Shown: positions 17,052 to 24,860 of the stretch, in pieces
Layout of the letters: each line of letters opens with the position of its first letter
How positions within the stretch are numbered: position 1 is the stretch's first letter
Source of the DNA: Pseudomonadota bacterium
GTDB taxonomy: Bacteria; Desulfobacterota; Desulfobulbia; Desulfobulbales; JAGXFP01
Direction: 5' to 3'
Assembly (NCBI GenBank): GCA_018823285.1
Contig: JAHJIQ010000066.1
Location: 46,539 to 110,538, forward strand
DNA length: 64,000 bases
The notes under the pieces: generated by a model
Databases searched by the model: none
The model's input: only the letters and a program-made list of their open reading frames with translations
What the model was told of the DNA's origin: nothing
Made by a program: the position numbers and the translations under genes

Positions 17052-17228
17052 ATGTACAAATATCTCGATTCTGAGCAGCATGAGGTTTGGCTTTGCGAGG
17101 TATGCAATGAATTGCGGACATTTCTTGTGTTTCGAAGGGATCTGCGTCTGGTTGGCAAGAGTGAACACGCCTCAATCAAGTGTGATACATGTGAAAAAAA
17201 TGTCTTGGAAGCAGTCCGAAATCCGTGA
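17052..17228 (+). CDS. Small putative zinc-binding protein (two CxxC knuckles)
   Basis: A 58-residue frame starting MYKYLDSEQHEVWLCEVC. Two Cys pairs (CEVC near residue 15, CDTC near residue 45) could form one zinc-ribbon site. It is preceded by a weak purine-rich ribosome site and an in-frame extension to 16944 is possible. No family recognised. It lies between the second GHKL-like gene and the SAP/PilZ gene. Confidence 0.45.
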   Translation: MYKYLDSEQHEVWLCEVCNELRTFLVFRRDLRLVGKSEHASIKCDTCEKNVLEAVRNP

Positions 17229-17337
17229 TCGGGATGCGTCGAACAAACTGGTTCTCAGCGGGATGCAGAATCTGATTGCCGCGATGAAAGAGGCCTTTGT
17301 GGCTTTTTAATACTTTATCTGTCTGGAGGTGGTCTAT

Positions 17338-18075
17338 ATGAGAATGAGGGAAGTCCGGAGCAAAGCAAAAAAGATGGGGATCAACTGTTCAGGAAGAAAG
17401 AATGCAGGGATCATCAGGGTCATTCGGAAGGCGGCGGGGAACTCTTTCAGTTTCCAGGGCCGCCCGGCAGAATGGTCTTGGCGTGACTGCCGCCTGAATA
17501 CACTCAGGGCGGATATGCAGGCGGGTAATTTTCCCCGGCTCAGGAATGACAGGAATATGTATTTCAAAATCAGGACCCCGGTCAAAGATCGGCGTCGTTA
17601 TCCGCGAGCCCCGGTGAACAACGGCACCGTGGCATTTTACAACAAGAAGGTTCTGGGGCAGATTATTGATATCAGTCTGACCGGGATCTCTTTTTCCTAT
17701 TATTATGCTGAAGACTCCAGTAGTTCCGGGCCATTTCTACCTCCAGAGGGGACGGTTGACATCGTCAGCATGAATAAGAATTTCTCGCTGTGTGATTTGC
17801 CTGTTGCGGTGGCGGTTAATTGTCTGGAGAGCGATCTTCAGGTCCCGGAGTATTCCGTCAGCAAGTGGCGATGTGGCCTTGAGTTTGGGAAAGTCGTCAA
17901 CGGACAGAAGTTCCAGTTGAAAAATCTGGTGCAGTATTTTACAGGCGCCGATCCGGTCGGGCCGACAAGTGAGCAAGGGGAATTCCCGCCGGGAAATTAT
18001 GGATACCGCCGCCGCATACATGGCTATGTGACAGATCAGCTTACAGGACGTTGTCGGCGGGGGAAGAATTGCTGA
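17338..18075 (+). CDS. SAP-like plus PilZ domain protein (predicted c-di-GMP receptor)
   Basis: A 245-residue soluble protein. Residues 1-52 resemble a SAP/Rho-N-like motif known from deltaproteobacterial small proteins (MREVRSKAKKMGI then IIRVIRKAAGN and a Trp/Cys tail), though here several positions are eroded. Residues about 80-200 are a PilZ domain with both ligand motifs intact: R-x-x-x-R in RRRYPR (85-90) and D-x-S-x-x-G in DISLTG (111-116). Known PilZ domains with these residues bind c-di-GMP. The ATG at 17338 has GGAGG eight bases upstream; a GTG at 17329 is an alternative. Target and process are unknown, but the gene sits near the c-di-GMP riboswitch and the VpsT-like regulator. Confidence 0.85.
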   Translation: MRMREVRSKAKKMGINCSGRKNAGIIRVIRKAAGNSFSFQGRPAEWSWRDCRLNTLRADMQAGNFPRLRNDRNMYFKIRTPVKDRRRYPRAPVNNGTVAFYNKKVLGQIIDISLTGISFSYYYAEDSSSSGPFLPPEGTVDIVSMNKNFSLCDLPVAVAVNCLESDLQVPEYSVSKWRCGLEFGKVVNGQKFQLKNLVQYFTGADPVGPTSEQGEFPPGNYGYRRRIHGYVTDQLTGRCRRGKNC

Positions 18076-18164
18076 GTCCCGCCTCTCCTTATCATGCCAG
18101 AAGATAAGTTTGCCCCCCAAGGGGTGAGAGTGCCCGTCAGGGTGCCTTCCCCGCAGCACGAAGT

Positions 18165-18330
18165 CTAGTGTCACGTCAACTCTGAACCGTCACATCTTTC
18201 TCGTCGTTTTTCGCGCCTCCTGCGTTACCTGTTGGGTTACATAGCGCTGCTATGCAACCCAACAGGTGCCTTGCCGGCACAAAAAATGCCGGAGAAATAT
18301 TATGACATTTCATCCTTGACGCGACACTAG
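18165..18330. mobile_element. MITE-like element with 15-bp terminal inverted repeats
   Basis: A 166-bp non-coding unit bounded by CTAGTGTCACGTCAA at the left and TTGACGCGACACTAG at the right, inverted copies with one mismatch. Inside lies a long near-perfect palindrome, 18228-18266, with arms CCTGTTGGGTT and AACCCAACAGG around AGCGCT. It has no coding capacity, so any transposition would need a transposase from elsewhere. Confidence 0.75.
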
Positions 18331-18367
18331 TGCTGATCTGCTGCGGGGAATCTTCATATGCTGAAAC

Positions 18368-18402
18368 AAAAAAGGCCCGGCAACTTGCCGGGCCTTTTTT
18401 TT
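18368..18402. terminator. Bidirectional rho-independent terminator
   Basis: AAAAGGCCCGGCAA-CTT-GCCGGGCCTTTTTTTT: an 8-10 bp GC-rich stem with an A-run on one side and a T-run on the other. It sits just left of the tRNA-Ser 3'-end-like fragment, the place where a terminator for a leftward tRNA would be expected. Confidence 0.75.
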
Positions 18403-18409
18403 AAGGAAG

Positions 18410-18421
18410 TGGCGGAGAGAG
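18410..18421 (-). repeat. tRNA-Ser 3'-end-like fragment (putative att half-site)
   Basis: TGGCGGAGAGAG is identical to the 3' terminus (CCA plus acceptor strand, minus strand) of tRNA-Ser(GCU) at 20260. A GC-rich terminator lies next to each copy. The 12-bp match is short, so an attachment-site reading is tentative. Confidence 0.4.
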
Positions 18422-18490
18422 TGGCTCTTGTATGTCGAACCTTCATCTCTAACTATCTAATCTGTCTTTTAGTCGGAGTTGAGGAATCGC

Positions 18491-18614
18491 ATATAAATAC
18501 TATCTTGGCAGTATTTATATGCTGCAATGGCTGGTTCTGGCTATTTATACTGTTTTGGCAGTATTATGGCTTGACATGAAGTGTGTTTGATCTTAGATAC
18601 TGTCACCATAGTAT
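18491..18614 (+). promoter_or_regulatory. Three HipB-type operators, ATACT-N8-AGTAT
   Basis: Palindromes at 18497-18514 (extended to 11-bp arms, ATATAAATACT/AGTATTTATAT, 18491-18520), 18547-18564 and 18597-18614 have identical half-sites and an 8-base spacer. Their centres are exactly 50 bases apart. E. coli HipB binds TATCC-N8-GGATA, so the architecture matches with different half-sites. The last copy overlaps the predicted -10 element and start point, which fits autorepression by HipB/HipAB. Confidence 0.8.
18571..18599 (+). promoter_or_regulatory. hipBA promoter
   Basis: A perfect -35 TTGACA (18571-18576), 17-base spacing and a weak -10 TAGATA (18594-18599). It lies between the second and third operator, the third overlapping the -10, so repressor binding would occlude polymerase. 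Confidence 0.55.
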
Positions 18615-18634
18615 TTATGGAAATAGGAGGTGCT

Positions 18635-18892
18635 ATGCCTAAAATAGTGAAACCATTGCCGACACCGGTTCAAAACGGACCTTTAGAGGCCAGACTGCTT
18701 GGAAAATTCGTCCGGGCCAGACGGACGCAGGCTGGGATGGGAATTCATGAGGCGGCTGCTTTTTGCGGTGTGGCCGTGGATACAATGACCAAGATCGAGA
18801 AAGCTTTAGGCGACGTTCAGTTGTCTAGCGTTCTGAAGGTGTGCCGAATGTTGGGAATTGTAATCAAAGTAGAACGGTGGGATGAGAGATGA
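18635..18892 (+). CDS. hipB: HipB-like antitoxin, Cro/CI-type HTH
   Basis: An 85-residue DNA-binding protein. The HTH runs over about 20-75 (LLGKFVRARRTQAGMGIHEA, CGVAVDTMTKIEKALGDVQL) and ends in VCRMLGIVIKVERW. I chose the ATG at 18635 because TAGGAGGT lies just upstream; earlier in-frame starts fall in the operator region. Its stop overlaps the hipA start (ATGA). In HipBA modules this protein neutralises HipA and represses the operon through the palindromes listed upstream. Confidence 0.9.
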   Translation: MPKIVKPLPTPVQNGPLEARLLGKFVRARRTQAGMGIHEAAAFCGVAVDTMTKIEKALGDVQLSSVLKVCRMLGIVIKVERWDER

Positions 18893-20184
18893 CGGAACAA
18901 CTTGCCGTATTTATAAATCAGCAGCAGCTCGGCACACTGCTTCTTGAGGGTAAAGAAGACGTTTTCGGATTGGAATACGACCCCCAATGGTTGGCAGAGG
19001 GCGGGTATGTTGTTTCCCCGTACTTGAAGCCGGGGAAATGTCAGTCAGAGTCAGTGAAGAGGTTTCTGTCGAATCTTTTGCCGGAAGGGAGGTGGCTGGA
19101 AGAACTAGCCGTTGATTGTCGGATTTCGAAGAACAACATTTTTGGCTTGATCGCAGCCATTGGTAGCGAAACCACCGGCGCCCTGACCTTCCATCACGAT
19201 GGTGGGATTGTTGAACAGGTAGAGACTTCATTCAGGCAGGTTGGAGAAGAAGAGTTGCAGGACAGGTTGGCCAGGCGGCAAGATCTGTCTATAGCCAATT
19301 GGGATGGCAAGTCCAGGTTGTCGGTGGCTGGTGTTCAGGATAAATTGCCAATATTGATCAAGCCCGATGGCAAAATGGGATTCGGCGAGGGGGATCTTGC
19401 CTCTACCCATATCCTTAAGTTCGGGACCAGGCCGGACATGCATCTGGTGATTAACGAATTTATCTGCATGGAGCTGGCCCGCCTTGTGAGGTTACCGGTA
19501 GCCGAGGTTTCTTTGGCCAGGTACGGGGAGCCGGTATTGATTGTCGAACGATTCGATAGAAAATGGACTGGGGATCGGGTAGAGCGGATACATCTGATCG
19601 ATGGTTGTCAGATGCTCGATTTGCCACCGACATATAAGTACGAGCGCCCTTTTGGGAAAACAGGCGAGGGCGCCAGGATCAGAACCGGGGCGAGCCTCCC
19701 TGCTCTATTTAAAGCATGCCGGCTGTGTCGGGTTCCGGCACTCGCCATGAGGGAATTATTAAACTGGGTATTATTTCAATTGCTGATCGGGAATAGCGAT
19801 GCTCATGGCAAGAATATATCGTTTTTTGTGGGCAGGAGCGGCATGGATGTCGCGCCGGCATACGACCTGGTAAATGTGGAAATTTATGGTGAGCGATATG
19901 ACCGGGATTTGGCCATGGCGGTCGGTGATACTTTTGATTTCGGGAAGATCCATGCCTACCAGTTGGCTGGGATGTGCGATGAATGCAACCTGCCTCAAAG
20001 GCAGATGGCGAGAGCTTTACAGTCTATGGGGAACTTGTTGATCAAGGCTGTTGATGGTTTTGACAAGTTGGATCTGTTTATCGGTGATGAACAAGCATTT
20101 GGGCAGGGTTTATTAGATGGTATAAGAACCAACTCTCAGCGTTTCCTGGAAATTGCTCATGAACTTCCGGATGTCCGGCTGTAG
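18889..20184 (+). CDS. hipA: HipA-family serine/threonine kinase toxin
   Basis: A 431-residue protein of HipA length (E. coli 440). The N-terminal subdomain has LSNLLPEGR; the kinase core has SVAGVQDKLP (E. coli SIAGAQEKTA region), THILKFGTR with the ATP-binding lysine, NEFICMELARLV, the catalytic-loop segment LLIGNSDAHGKNIS and the metal-site segment APAYDLVN. E. coli HipA phosphorylates glutamyl-tRNA synthetase and halts translation; the target here is unknown. It is translationally coupled to hipB. The gene looks more AT-rich than its surroundings and sits between a tRNA-Ser 3'-like fragment and intact tRNA-Ser, suggesting acquisition by transfer. Confidence 0.94.
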   Translation: MTEQLAVFINQQQLGTLLLEGKEDVFGLEYDPQWLAEGGYVVSPYLKPGKCQSESVKRFLSNLLPEGRWLEELAVDCRISKNNIFGLIAAIGSETTGALTFHHDGGIVEQVETSFRQVGEEELQDRLARRQDLSIANWDGKSRLSVAGVQDKLPILIKPDGKMGFGEGDLASTHILKFGTRPDMHLVINEFICMELARLVRLPVAEVSLARYGEPVLIVERFDRKWTGDRVERIHLIDGCQMLDLPPTYKYERPFGKTGEGARIRTGASLPALFKACRLCRVPALAMRELLNWVLFQLLIGNSDAHGKNISFFVGRSGMDVAPAYDLVNVEIYGERYDRDLAMAVGDTFDFGKIHAYQLAGMCDECNLPQRQMARALQSMGNLLIKAVDGFDKLDLFIGDEQAFGQGLLDGIRTNSQRFLEIAHELPDVRL

Positions 20185-20210
20185 GCAATCCCTGGATCTT
20201 CATACCGGGC

Positions 20211-20247
20211 TATAAAAAAAGAAAAGCCCGACGAAAACGCCGGGCCT
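20211..20247 (-). terminator. Rho-independent terminator for the leftward tRNA-Ser genes
   Basis: On the minus strand GCCCGGCG-TTTT-CGTCGGGC is followed by TTTTCTTTTTTT. It lies directly after tRNA-Ser(GCU) and convergent with hipA. Confidence 0.8.
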
Positions 20248-20259
20248 ATCTGGTATACT

Positions 20260-20353
20260 TGGCGGAGAGAGAGGGATTCGAACCCTCGGTAAGGCTTTTG
20301 ACCCTACACTCGCTTAGCAGGCGAGCACCTTCGGCCTACTCGGTCATCTCTCC
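20260..20353 (-). tRNA. tRNA-Ser (anticodon GCU)
   Basis: The minus strand begins GGAGAGATGACCGAGT and ends TCTCTCCGCCA; the 7-bp acceptor stem pairs perfectly and CCA is encoded. The anticodon stem-loop CTCGC-CTGCTAA-GCGAG gives GCT. A long variable arm and GGTTCGAATCC T-arm are present, as expected for serine. Confidence 0.95.
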
Positions 20354-20368
20354 GTTACATAAAAAAAA

Positions 20369-20454
20369 TGGCGGAGGAAGTAGGATTCGAACCCACGGAA
20401 CTTTCGTTCAACGGTTTTCAAGACCGCCGCCTTCAACCACTCGGCCATTCCTCC
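20369..20454 (-). tRNA. tRNA-Ser (anticodon UGA)
   Basis: The minus strand begins GGAGGAATGGCCGAGTGG and ends TTCCTCCGCCA, with encoded CCA. The anticodon loop CTTGAAA gives TGA; a long variable arm is present. It lies 15 bases upstream of tRNA-Ser(GCU) in the same direction, likely co-transcribed. Confidence 0.95.
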
Positions 20455-21058
20455 GGATTAAAGCATAAAACCATGTACCATTTCCGACCTGGCATGTCAA
20501 TAATATCGGGCGTGCAAAATGAGCGGAGCGGCGGGATAGTTTTATCACTACAGGGTTTCATTCCCTGCGGCTTGCAATCTTATTCCATTCGCTTTCTGCT
20601 GCGGGGGGCATTCCGGCGAATGCCGGAATCCTGATTGAACCGGACACCCGGTCGGATACAGGTGGTATTTCGGATCCGGGATGACGTTTGATCCACCATC
20701 TCCCGAAGTCCCGTGCTGTTCGCGTTCTGCTGCGGGGCAGTTCATTTCACCAGTTGGCAGGTTGTGATCTGGGGAAGGTTCGGCAGTGGGCAAAAAGAAA
20801 CCGGCCAGGGGGGAGACTGGCCGGTTCGGGGGGAAAGAGATAAGAGAGAAATCTTATTTGCTTATATAACTTAGCAAGTGGTGTGCCAACAACGATTTAA
20901 TATTTTTTATTCAATGATATTAATAGTTTGCACGCTTTTTTGGGGGGGATGCCTCTGTGCTTTGCGGTTCAAAAATTTACACTTTCCTGCTGCTGGCAGG
21001 AGAAAGTATAAAAAATTATACTGAGAAGCTGCGATAACACGGGTGAAGTCGGCGCTGA
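20455..21058. other. Intergenic region between tRNA-Ser genes and radA
   Basis: About 600 bases without a supportable gene. It contains a REP-like GCATTCCGGCGAATGCCGGAATCC palindrome near 20608-20631 and the radA terminator (listed separately). The far part is AT-rich. The tRNA promoter, reading leftward, should also lie here. Confidence 0.5.
20791..20826 (-). terminator. Rho-independent terminator downstream of radA
   Basis: On the minus strand AACCGGCCAG and CTGGCCGGTT form a 10-bp stem followed by TCTTTTTG. It lies about 230 bases past the radA stop. Confidence 0.75.
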
Positions 21059-22417
21059 TCAGAGAGCGTCGAGAGCTTCCCGGAGAGTGCTCACTGCGAG
21101 GACCTCAAGCCCTGCTATCTGTTTTTTCGGTGCGTTTGCCTTGGGTACAATGGCTTTCCTGAAACCGTGTTTGGCTGCTTCCCGCAGTCTTTCCTGGCCG
21201 CCCGGGACCGGCCGGATTTCACCGGCCAGACCTGCTTCCCCGAAGGCAACCAGATCTACGGGAAGGCTTTTCCCTTTCAGGCTTGAGACAACGGCCAGCA
21301 GCAACGGCAGATCAGCGCCGGTCTCCATGACCTTGATCCCCCCGACGACGTTCACGAAGATGTCTTTGTTGTAGGTGGCAACGTTGCCGTGCCGGTGCAG
21401 GACGGCGAGCAGCATGGACAACCGGTTATAGTCGAGCCCCAGCGTTACCCGTCGGGGATTTTCGCCATAACTGTCATCGGCCAGGGCCTGGATTTCCACG
21501 AGCATGGGGCGGCTGCCCTCCCAGATAACCATGACCGCGCTGCCCGGCATCTCCTTGTCCTGCCGGGAAAGAAAGATCGCCGACGGATTGGTCACTTCTT
21601 TTAACCCCTTGTCGGTCATCGCGTACACGCCAAGCTCGTTGACCGCCCCGTAGCGGTTTTTCACGGCCCGCATGATCCGGAAGCGTGAGTCGGAACTGCC
21701 CTCGATATAGCAGACCACGTCAATGATATGTTCGAGGACCCGTGGGCCGGCCAGATCGCCGGTCTTGGTGACATGGCCGATCAGGAAGAAGGCGGTGTTG
21801 CTCTGTTTGGCGAAGGCGGTCAGTCGCGCTGCGGAATCCCGGACCTGGGAAACGCTTCCCGGGGCGGAGTTTGAATCCGGCGACTGCATGGTCTGGATGG
21901 AGTCGATGACCACCACCCGCGGTTGTTCGGCGACGGCGGCTTCGCAGATTTCCTCGATGCCGGTCTCGGCCAGGAGCAGCAGGTTCGCCTCGGGCAGTTC
22001 CAGTCGCCTGGCCCGCATGGTGATCTGCTGCAGGGATTCTTCCCCGGTCACATACAGCACCTTCATTTTTTCTGCCAGGCGGCAGCAGATCTGGAGAAGA
22101 ATCGTCGATTTGCCGACCCCCGGGTCTCCGCCGATCAGCACCACCGAGCCGGGGACCACCCCGCCGCCGAGGACCCGGTCGAATTCATTAAAACCGGTGG
22201 CAAATCTCGGCGCGCTGTCGGTATCGACCTCGGCCATGGTCTTGACCTCGGAGCGTTCACCGGCGTATCCGCGCTTTGCGGGTTTTGCCTTGGTGGCCGA
22301 AAAACGGGCCTCCTTGATGGTGTCCCAGGCATTGCATTCCGGGCACTGGCCCATCCAGCGGCCGAAATCGGCGCCGCAGTCGCCGCACATGAAGATGGTG
22401 GTTTTGTCTTTTGCCAT
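21059..22417 (-). CDS. radA: DNA repair protein RadA (Sms), branch-migration ATPase
   Basis: A 452-residue RecA-related ATPase that promotes branch migration of recombination intermediates. The N-terminal C4 zinc finger (CGDCGADFGRWMGQCPECNAW), Walker A (GGDPGVGKST), Walker B (VVIDSIQTM), the RadA-specific KNRYG motif and a Lon-like C-terminal domain (NVVGGIKVMETGADLPLLLA, VAFGEAGLAGEIRPV) are all present in normal order and spacing. Length matches E. coli RadA (460). It stands alone, flanked by non-coding stretches. Confidence 0.97.
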   Translation of the reverse strand: MAKDKTTIFMCGDCGADFGRWMGQCPECNAWDTIKEARFSATKAKPAKRGYAGERSEVKTMAEVDTDSAPRFATGFNEFDRVLGGGVVPGSVVLIGGDPGVGKSTILLQICCRLAEKMKVLYVTGEESLQQITMRARRLELPEANLLLLAETGIEEICEAAVAEQPRVVVIDSIQTMQSPDSNSAPGSVSQVRDSAARLTAFAKQSNTAFFLIGHVTKTGDLAGPRVLEHIIDVVCYIEGSSDSRFRIMRAVKNRYGAVNELGVYAMTDKGLKEVTNPSAIFLSRQDKEMPGSAVMVIWEGSRPMLVEIQALADDSYGENPRRVTLGLDYNRLSMLLAVLHRHGNVATYNKDIFVNVVGGIKVMETGADLPLLLAVVSSLKGKSLPVDLVAFGEAGLAGEIRPVPGGQERLREAAKHGFRKAIVPKANAPKKQIAGLEVLAVSTLREALDAL

Positions 22418-22580
22418 TTCTTTTTCTGATTACCGCAAGGTTTCTGCCAATGGATCGCGGGGAATTATCCGCCTGCCGGCAGCAAGTTGATGTTCATCAC
22501 AATCTCAACTTTCTGACTTGTCTAAGATATTGGTTTGCTGTCATAAAATAATCCCAAGCCATGGCGGTATTCCATGATTA

Positions 22581-22765
22581 GAAGCCAGAATCCAGAAGTC
22601 AGGAGCCAGAATGACTGATTTTTTCACCCTTCGGGTATAAGTCTCGATGTCTCACAAGTTCGCTTTCGCCCAGGGGCATAAGTTTCGTATAAGCAGGCAC
22701 GCTGCTTAACTTAACTAATCGGTACGAGCAGGCCAGCTGCTCAACTCAGCTTTATCGGGAGATTA
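22581..22765 (-). repeat. Dispersed intergenic repeat, copy A (expanded, reverse orientation)
   Basis: On the minus strand it reads TCCCGATAAAGCTGAGTTGA, GCAGCTGGCCTGCTCGTAC ... CTTATACCCGAAGGGTGAAA then AATCAGTCATTCTGGCTCC. It matches copies at 35320, 43587 and 58907 but carries about 75 extra bases, which include a second, diverged GCAGCGTGCCTGCTTATACG unit. The rest of the 22418-22809 gap holds no gene I can support. Confidence 0.75.
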
Positions 22766-22809
22766 ACCTAACTCAGAAAGTTGAGTCACAATTGTTAATT
22801 CTTCATTAT

Positions 22810-23967
22810 TTACACCAGTTCCGCGAGAATCTGGTTCGCGACCGGCAGGGCTTTTGCCGAAAGCCGCAAGCGACCGTTTTCAATTCTTACCAGTTCCTTT
22901 GCTAAAAGCGAGGGTAAAATGTCCCGGTAATAGTCGCAGGCATCAATGGCAAACCTGGCTTGCAAGTCTTCAAGATCAATGCCGTCAATAAGCCTGAGGC
23001 CCATGATGACCGTTTCCCGGAAAGAGGACTCTCGGGAGAGCGCCTCGCTCTCGATCCAGGCCGGTTCACCGTTATGGAGTTTCCTTATATAGTGGTCCGG
23101 GTCATCGCTGTTTCTGATTCTGGTCCCGGAAAGGTACGACACCGCCGCGCAGCCGAGTCCGAGGTAGGGCAGGTTCCGCCAGTAAACGAGATTATGGCGG
23201 CACTCCCGGCCCGGTCTGGCATAGTTTGAGATCTCATATCTTCTGTAACCGAATGGGGAAAGCTGCTGCTCAAGAAATTCAGTCATGTCCTGAACTTCAT
23301 CCTCCGACGGCAGCGCGAGCTTTCCCTGTGCATCGAGTCCGGCAAACGCTGTTCCCGGATCAACGCTCAACTGGTAGAGGGAAAGATGATCGGGAGAAAG
23401 TTTCGTGGCGATGCTGACATCTTCCTGCAGGTCGGCAACCCCCTGGCCGGGAAGGCCACAGATCAGATCCAGATTGATGTTGGTAAAACCGTTTTCCCGT
23501 GCCGATTTTATGGCGGCAACGGCCTGTTTTGCCGTGTGGATGCGACCGATTTTTTTCAGAATCCGGTCGTGAAAGGATTGCACGCCGATGCTTAACCGGT
23601 TGACTCCGGATTTCGTGAGACTTGCCAGCAGATCCGGAGTCAGGGTGTTCGGGTTGCACTCGATGGAGATTTCCGCATCGGATGAAAGTTCGAAGCGGTG
23701 TTTTACCCTCTCCACAAGTTGGGCCAGATCTTCTCCGGAAAGTACGGTCGGGGTGCCGCCGCCGATAAAGAGGGATTGGAAGTGAAGGTGCTGCAGCAGC
23801 GGGTGATGAGCGTAAAAATCGATCTCCTTTTGCAGAGCCGCCAGGTAGTCGGGGACCAGTTTCTCTCTGCCGGCATAGGAGACAAATGAGCAGTAGCCGC
23901 ATTTGCTCTGACAGAACGGGATGTGGATGTAAATACCGGCCCATGTCTCGGGAGCCTGATCAGCCAT
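22810..23967 (-). CDS. hemW: HemW-like radical SAM heme chaperone
   Basis: A 385-residue radical SAM protein (formerly annotated 'HemN-like'). The cluster motif CQSKCGYC is near residue 19, followed by LFIGGGTPTVL, ISIECNPNTL, RLSIGVQSF and DLICGLPGQ. HNLVYW and the C-terminal HemW domain identify it as HemW, which binds and hands over heme, rather than coproporphyrinogen dehydrogenase HemN. The start overlaps the end of the RadC-family gene by eight bases, so both form one transcription unit. Normal length, no damage visible. Confidence 0.95.
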   Translation of the reverse strand: MADQAPETWAGIYIHIPFCQSKCGYCSFVSYAGREKLVPDYLAALQKEIDFYAHHPLLQHLHFQSLFIGGGTPTVLSGEDLAQLVERVKHRFELSSDAEISIECNPNTLTPDLLASLTKSGVNRLSIGVQSFHDRILKKIGRIHTAKQAVAAIKSARENGFTNINLDLICGLPGQGVADLQEDVSIATKLSPDHLSLYQLSVDPGTAFAGLDAQGKLALPSEDEVQDMTEFLEQQLSPFGYRRYEISNYARPGRECRHNLVYWRNLPYLGLGCAAVSYLSGTRIRNSDDPDHYIRKLHNGEPAWIESEALSRESSFRETVIMGLRLIDGIDLEDLQARFAIDACDYYRDILPSLLAKELVRIENGRLRLSAKALPVANQILAELV

Positions 23968-24679
23968 GTTCGGCGACCTTCCGGCATTCCTGGCGGATCT
24001 CGGCCATCAGCCCGTGATCGGCGAAGCTGTAAGGTTTTTCCCCGCTGCCGACGATCAGGTGGTCGAGCAGATTGATATTGACCAGCGAACAGGCCATGAA
24101 CAGATGGCGGGTCAGCCGGATGTCGTCGGTGGAAGGGGAGAGAGAGCCGGATGGGTGGTTGTGGGCGATAATGATTGCCGCAGCGTGGTGCTGTATTGCT
24201 TTTTTGACCAGTTCCCGCGGATAAATGGTGTTGGTGGTCAGGGTCCCTTCGGCGACGATTTCGGAATCAATGATCCCATGTGCGGCGTCGAGGAAGATCA
24301 CGTTCAGGATCTCTTTTTTAAGGCCGCGCATGGAGTGGACCAGGTATTCTGCCACTGCGCCGGAAGAGTGCAGATACTCCCGTTCTTTGATCCGTTCTTT
24401 AAGGTAGCGTCGCGATACTGACTGGACAAAGCTCACGGCAAAAGAATTGATCGGGCCGATCCCGTGAATTTCAGTGAGTTCATCGGGAGGGGCGTCGAGT
24501 ACTCCCTGCAGGGAGCCGAATTTTTCCAGGGCGGCCCGGGCCATCTTTTTGCAGTCCCGACGTGGGGTGCCGAGGGTCAGCAGCAATTCCAGAATGTCGG
24601 AATCGGTCAGGGCATCGACCCCCTTTTCGAGAAATCTGTCTCGCAGTCGCTGGCGGTGACCTTCGTTGCTTTCCGGCAT
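23960..24679 (-). CDS. RadC-family JAB/MPN domain protein
   Basis: A 239-residue RadC/YicR-type protein. The N-terminal helix-hairpin-helix part (LEKFGSLQGVLDAPPDELTE, IHGIGPINSFAVSF) precedes a JAMM metal site: H-x-H-P-x-G in HNHPSGSLSPSTDD, with the distant Glu in SEIVAEGTL. The biochemical role of this family is unsettled; it is traditionally called a DNA repair protein. It is the upstream partner of hemW with an eight-base overlap. Confidence 0.95.
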   Translation of the reverse strand: MPESNEGHRQRLRDRFLEKGVDALTDSDILELLLTLGTPRRDCKKMARAALEKFGSLQGVLDAPPDELTEIHGIGPINSFAVSFVQSVSRRYLKERIKEREYLHSSGAVAEYLVHSMRGLKKEILNVIFLDAAHGIIDSEIVAEGTLTTNTIYPRELVKKAIQHHAAAIIIAHNHPSGSLSPSTDDIRLTRHLFMACSLVNINLLDHLIVGSGEKPYSFADHGLMAEIRQECRKVAEHG

Positions 24680-24860
24680 GGTTCATTTCTCCGTGGCCTG
24701 GAGTCGCGATTGAATGACTCTCAGCCGCTTAAGAGATGGTTCTGTGGGTCCCGGAGGCATATCAGCAAGAGATGAGAGCAACCGGCAATCAGCATGGTAA
24801 AGTGAAATTATGTTAATGATCTCAGTCTGTTAAGCTGCCGGTATTCGTCTTCTGCCTTCG

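Noticed and set aside
18358..18579. 73-codon frame with a hydrophobic translation upstream of hipB
   Set aside because: It crosses a terminator, the tRNA-like fragment and two operators and has no ribosome site.
20259..20634. Plus-strand frames with translation MAEREGFEPSVRL/MAEEVGFEPTELS
   Set aside because: These are the well-known spurious translations of antisense tRNA-Ser genes.
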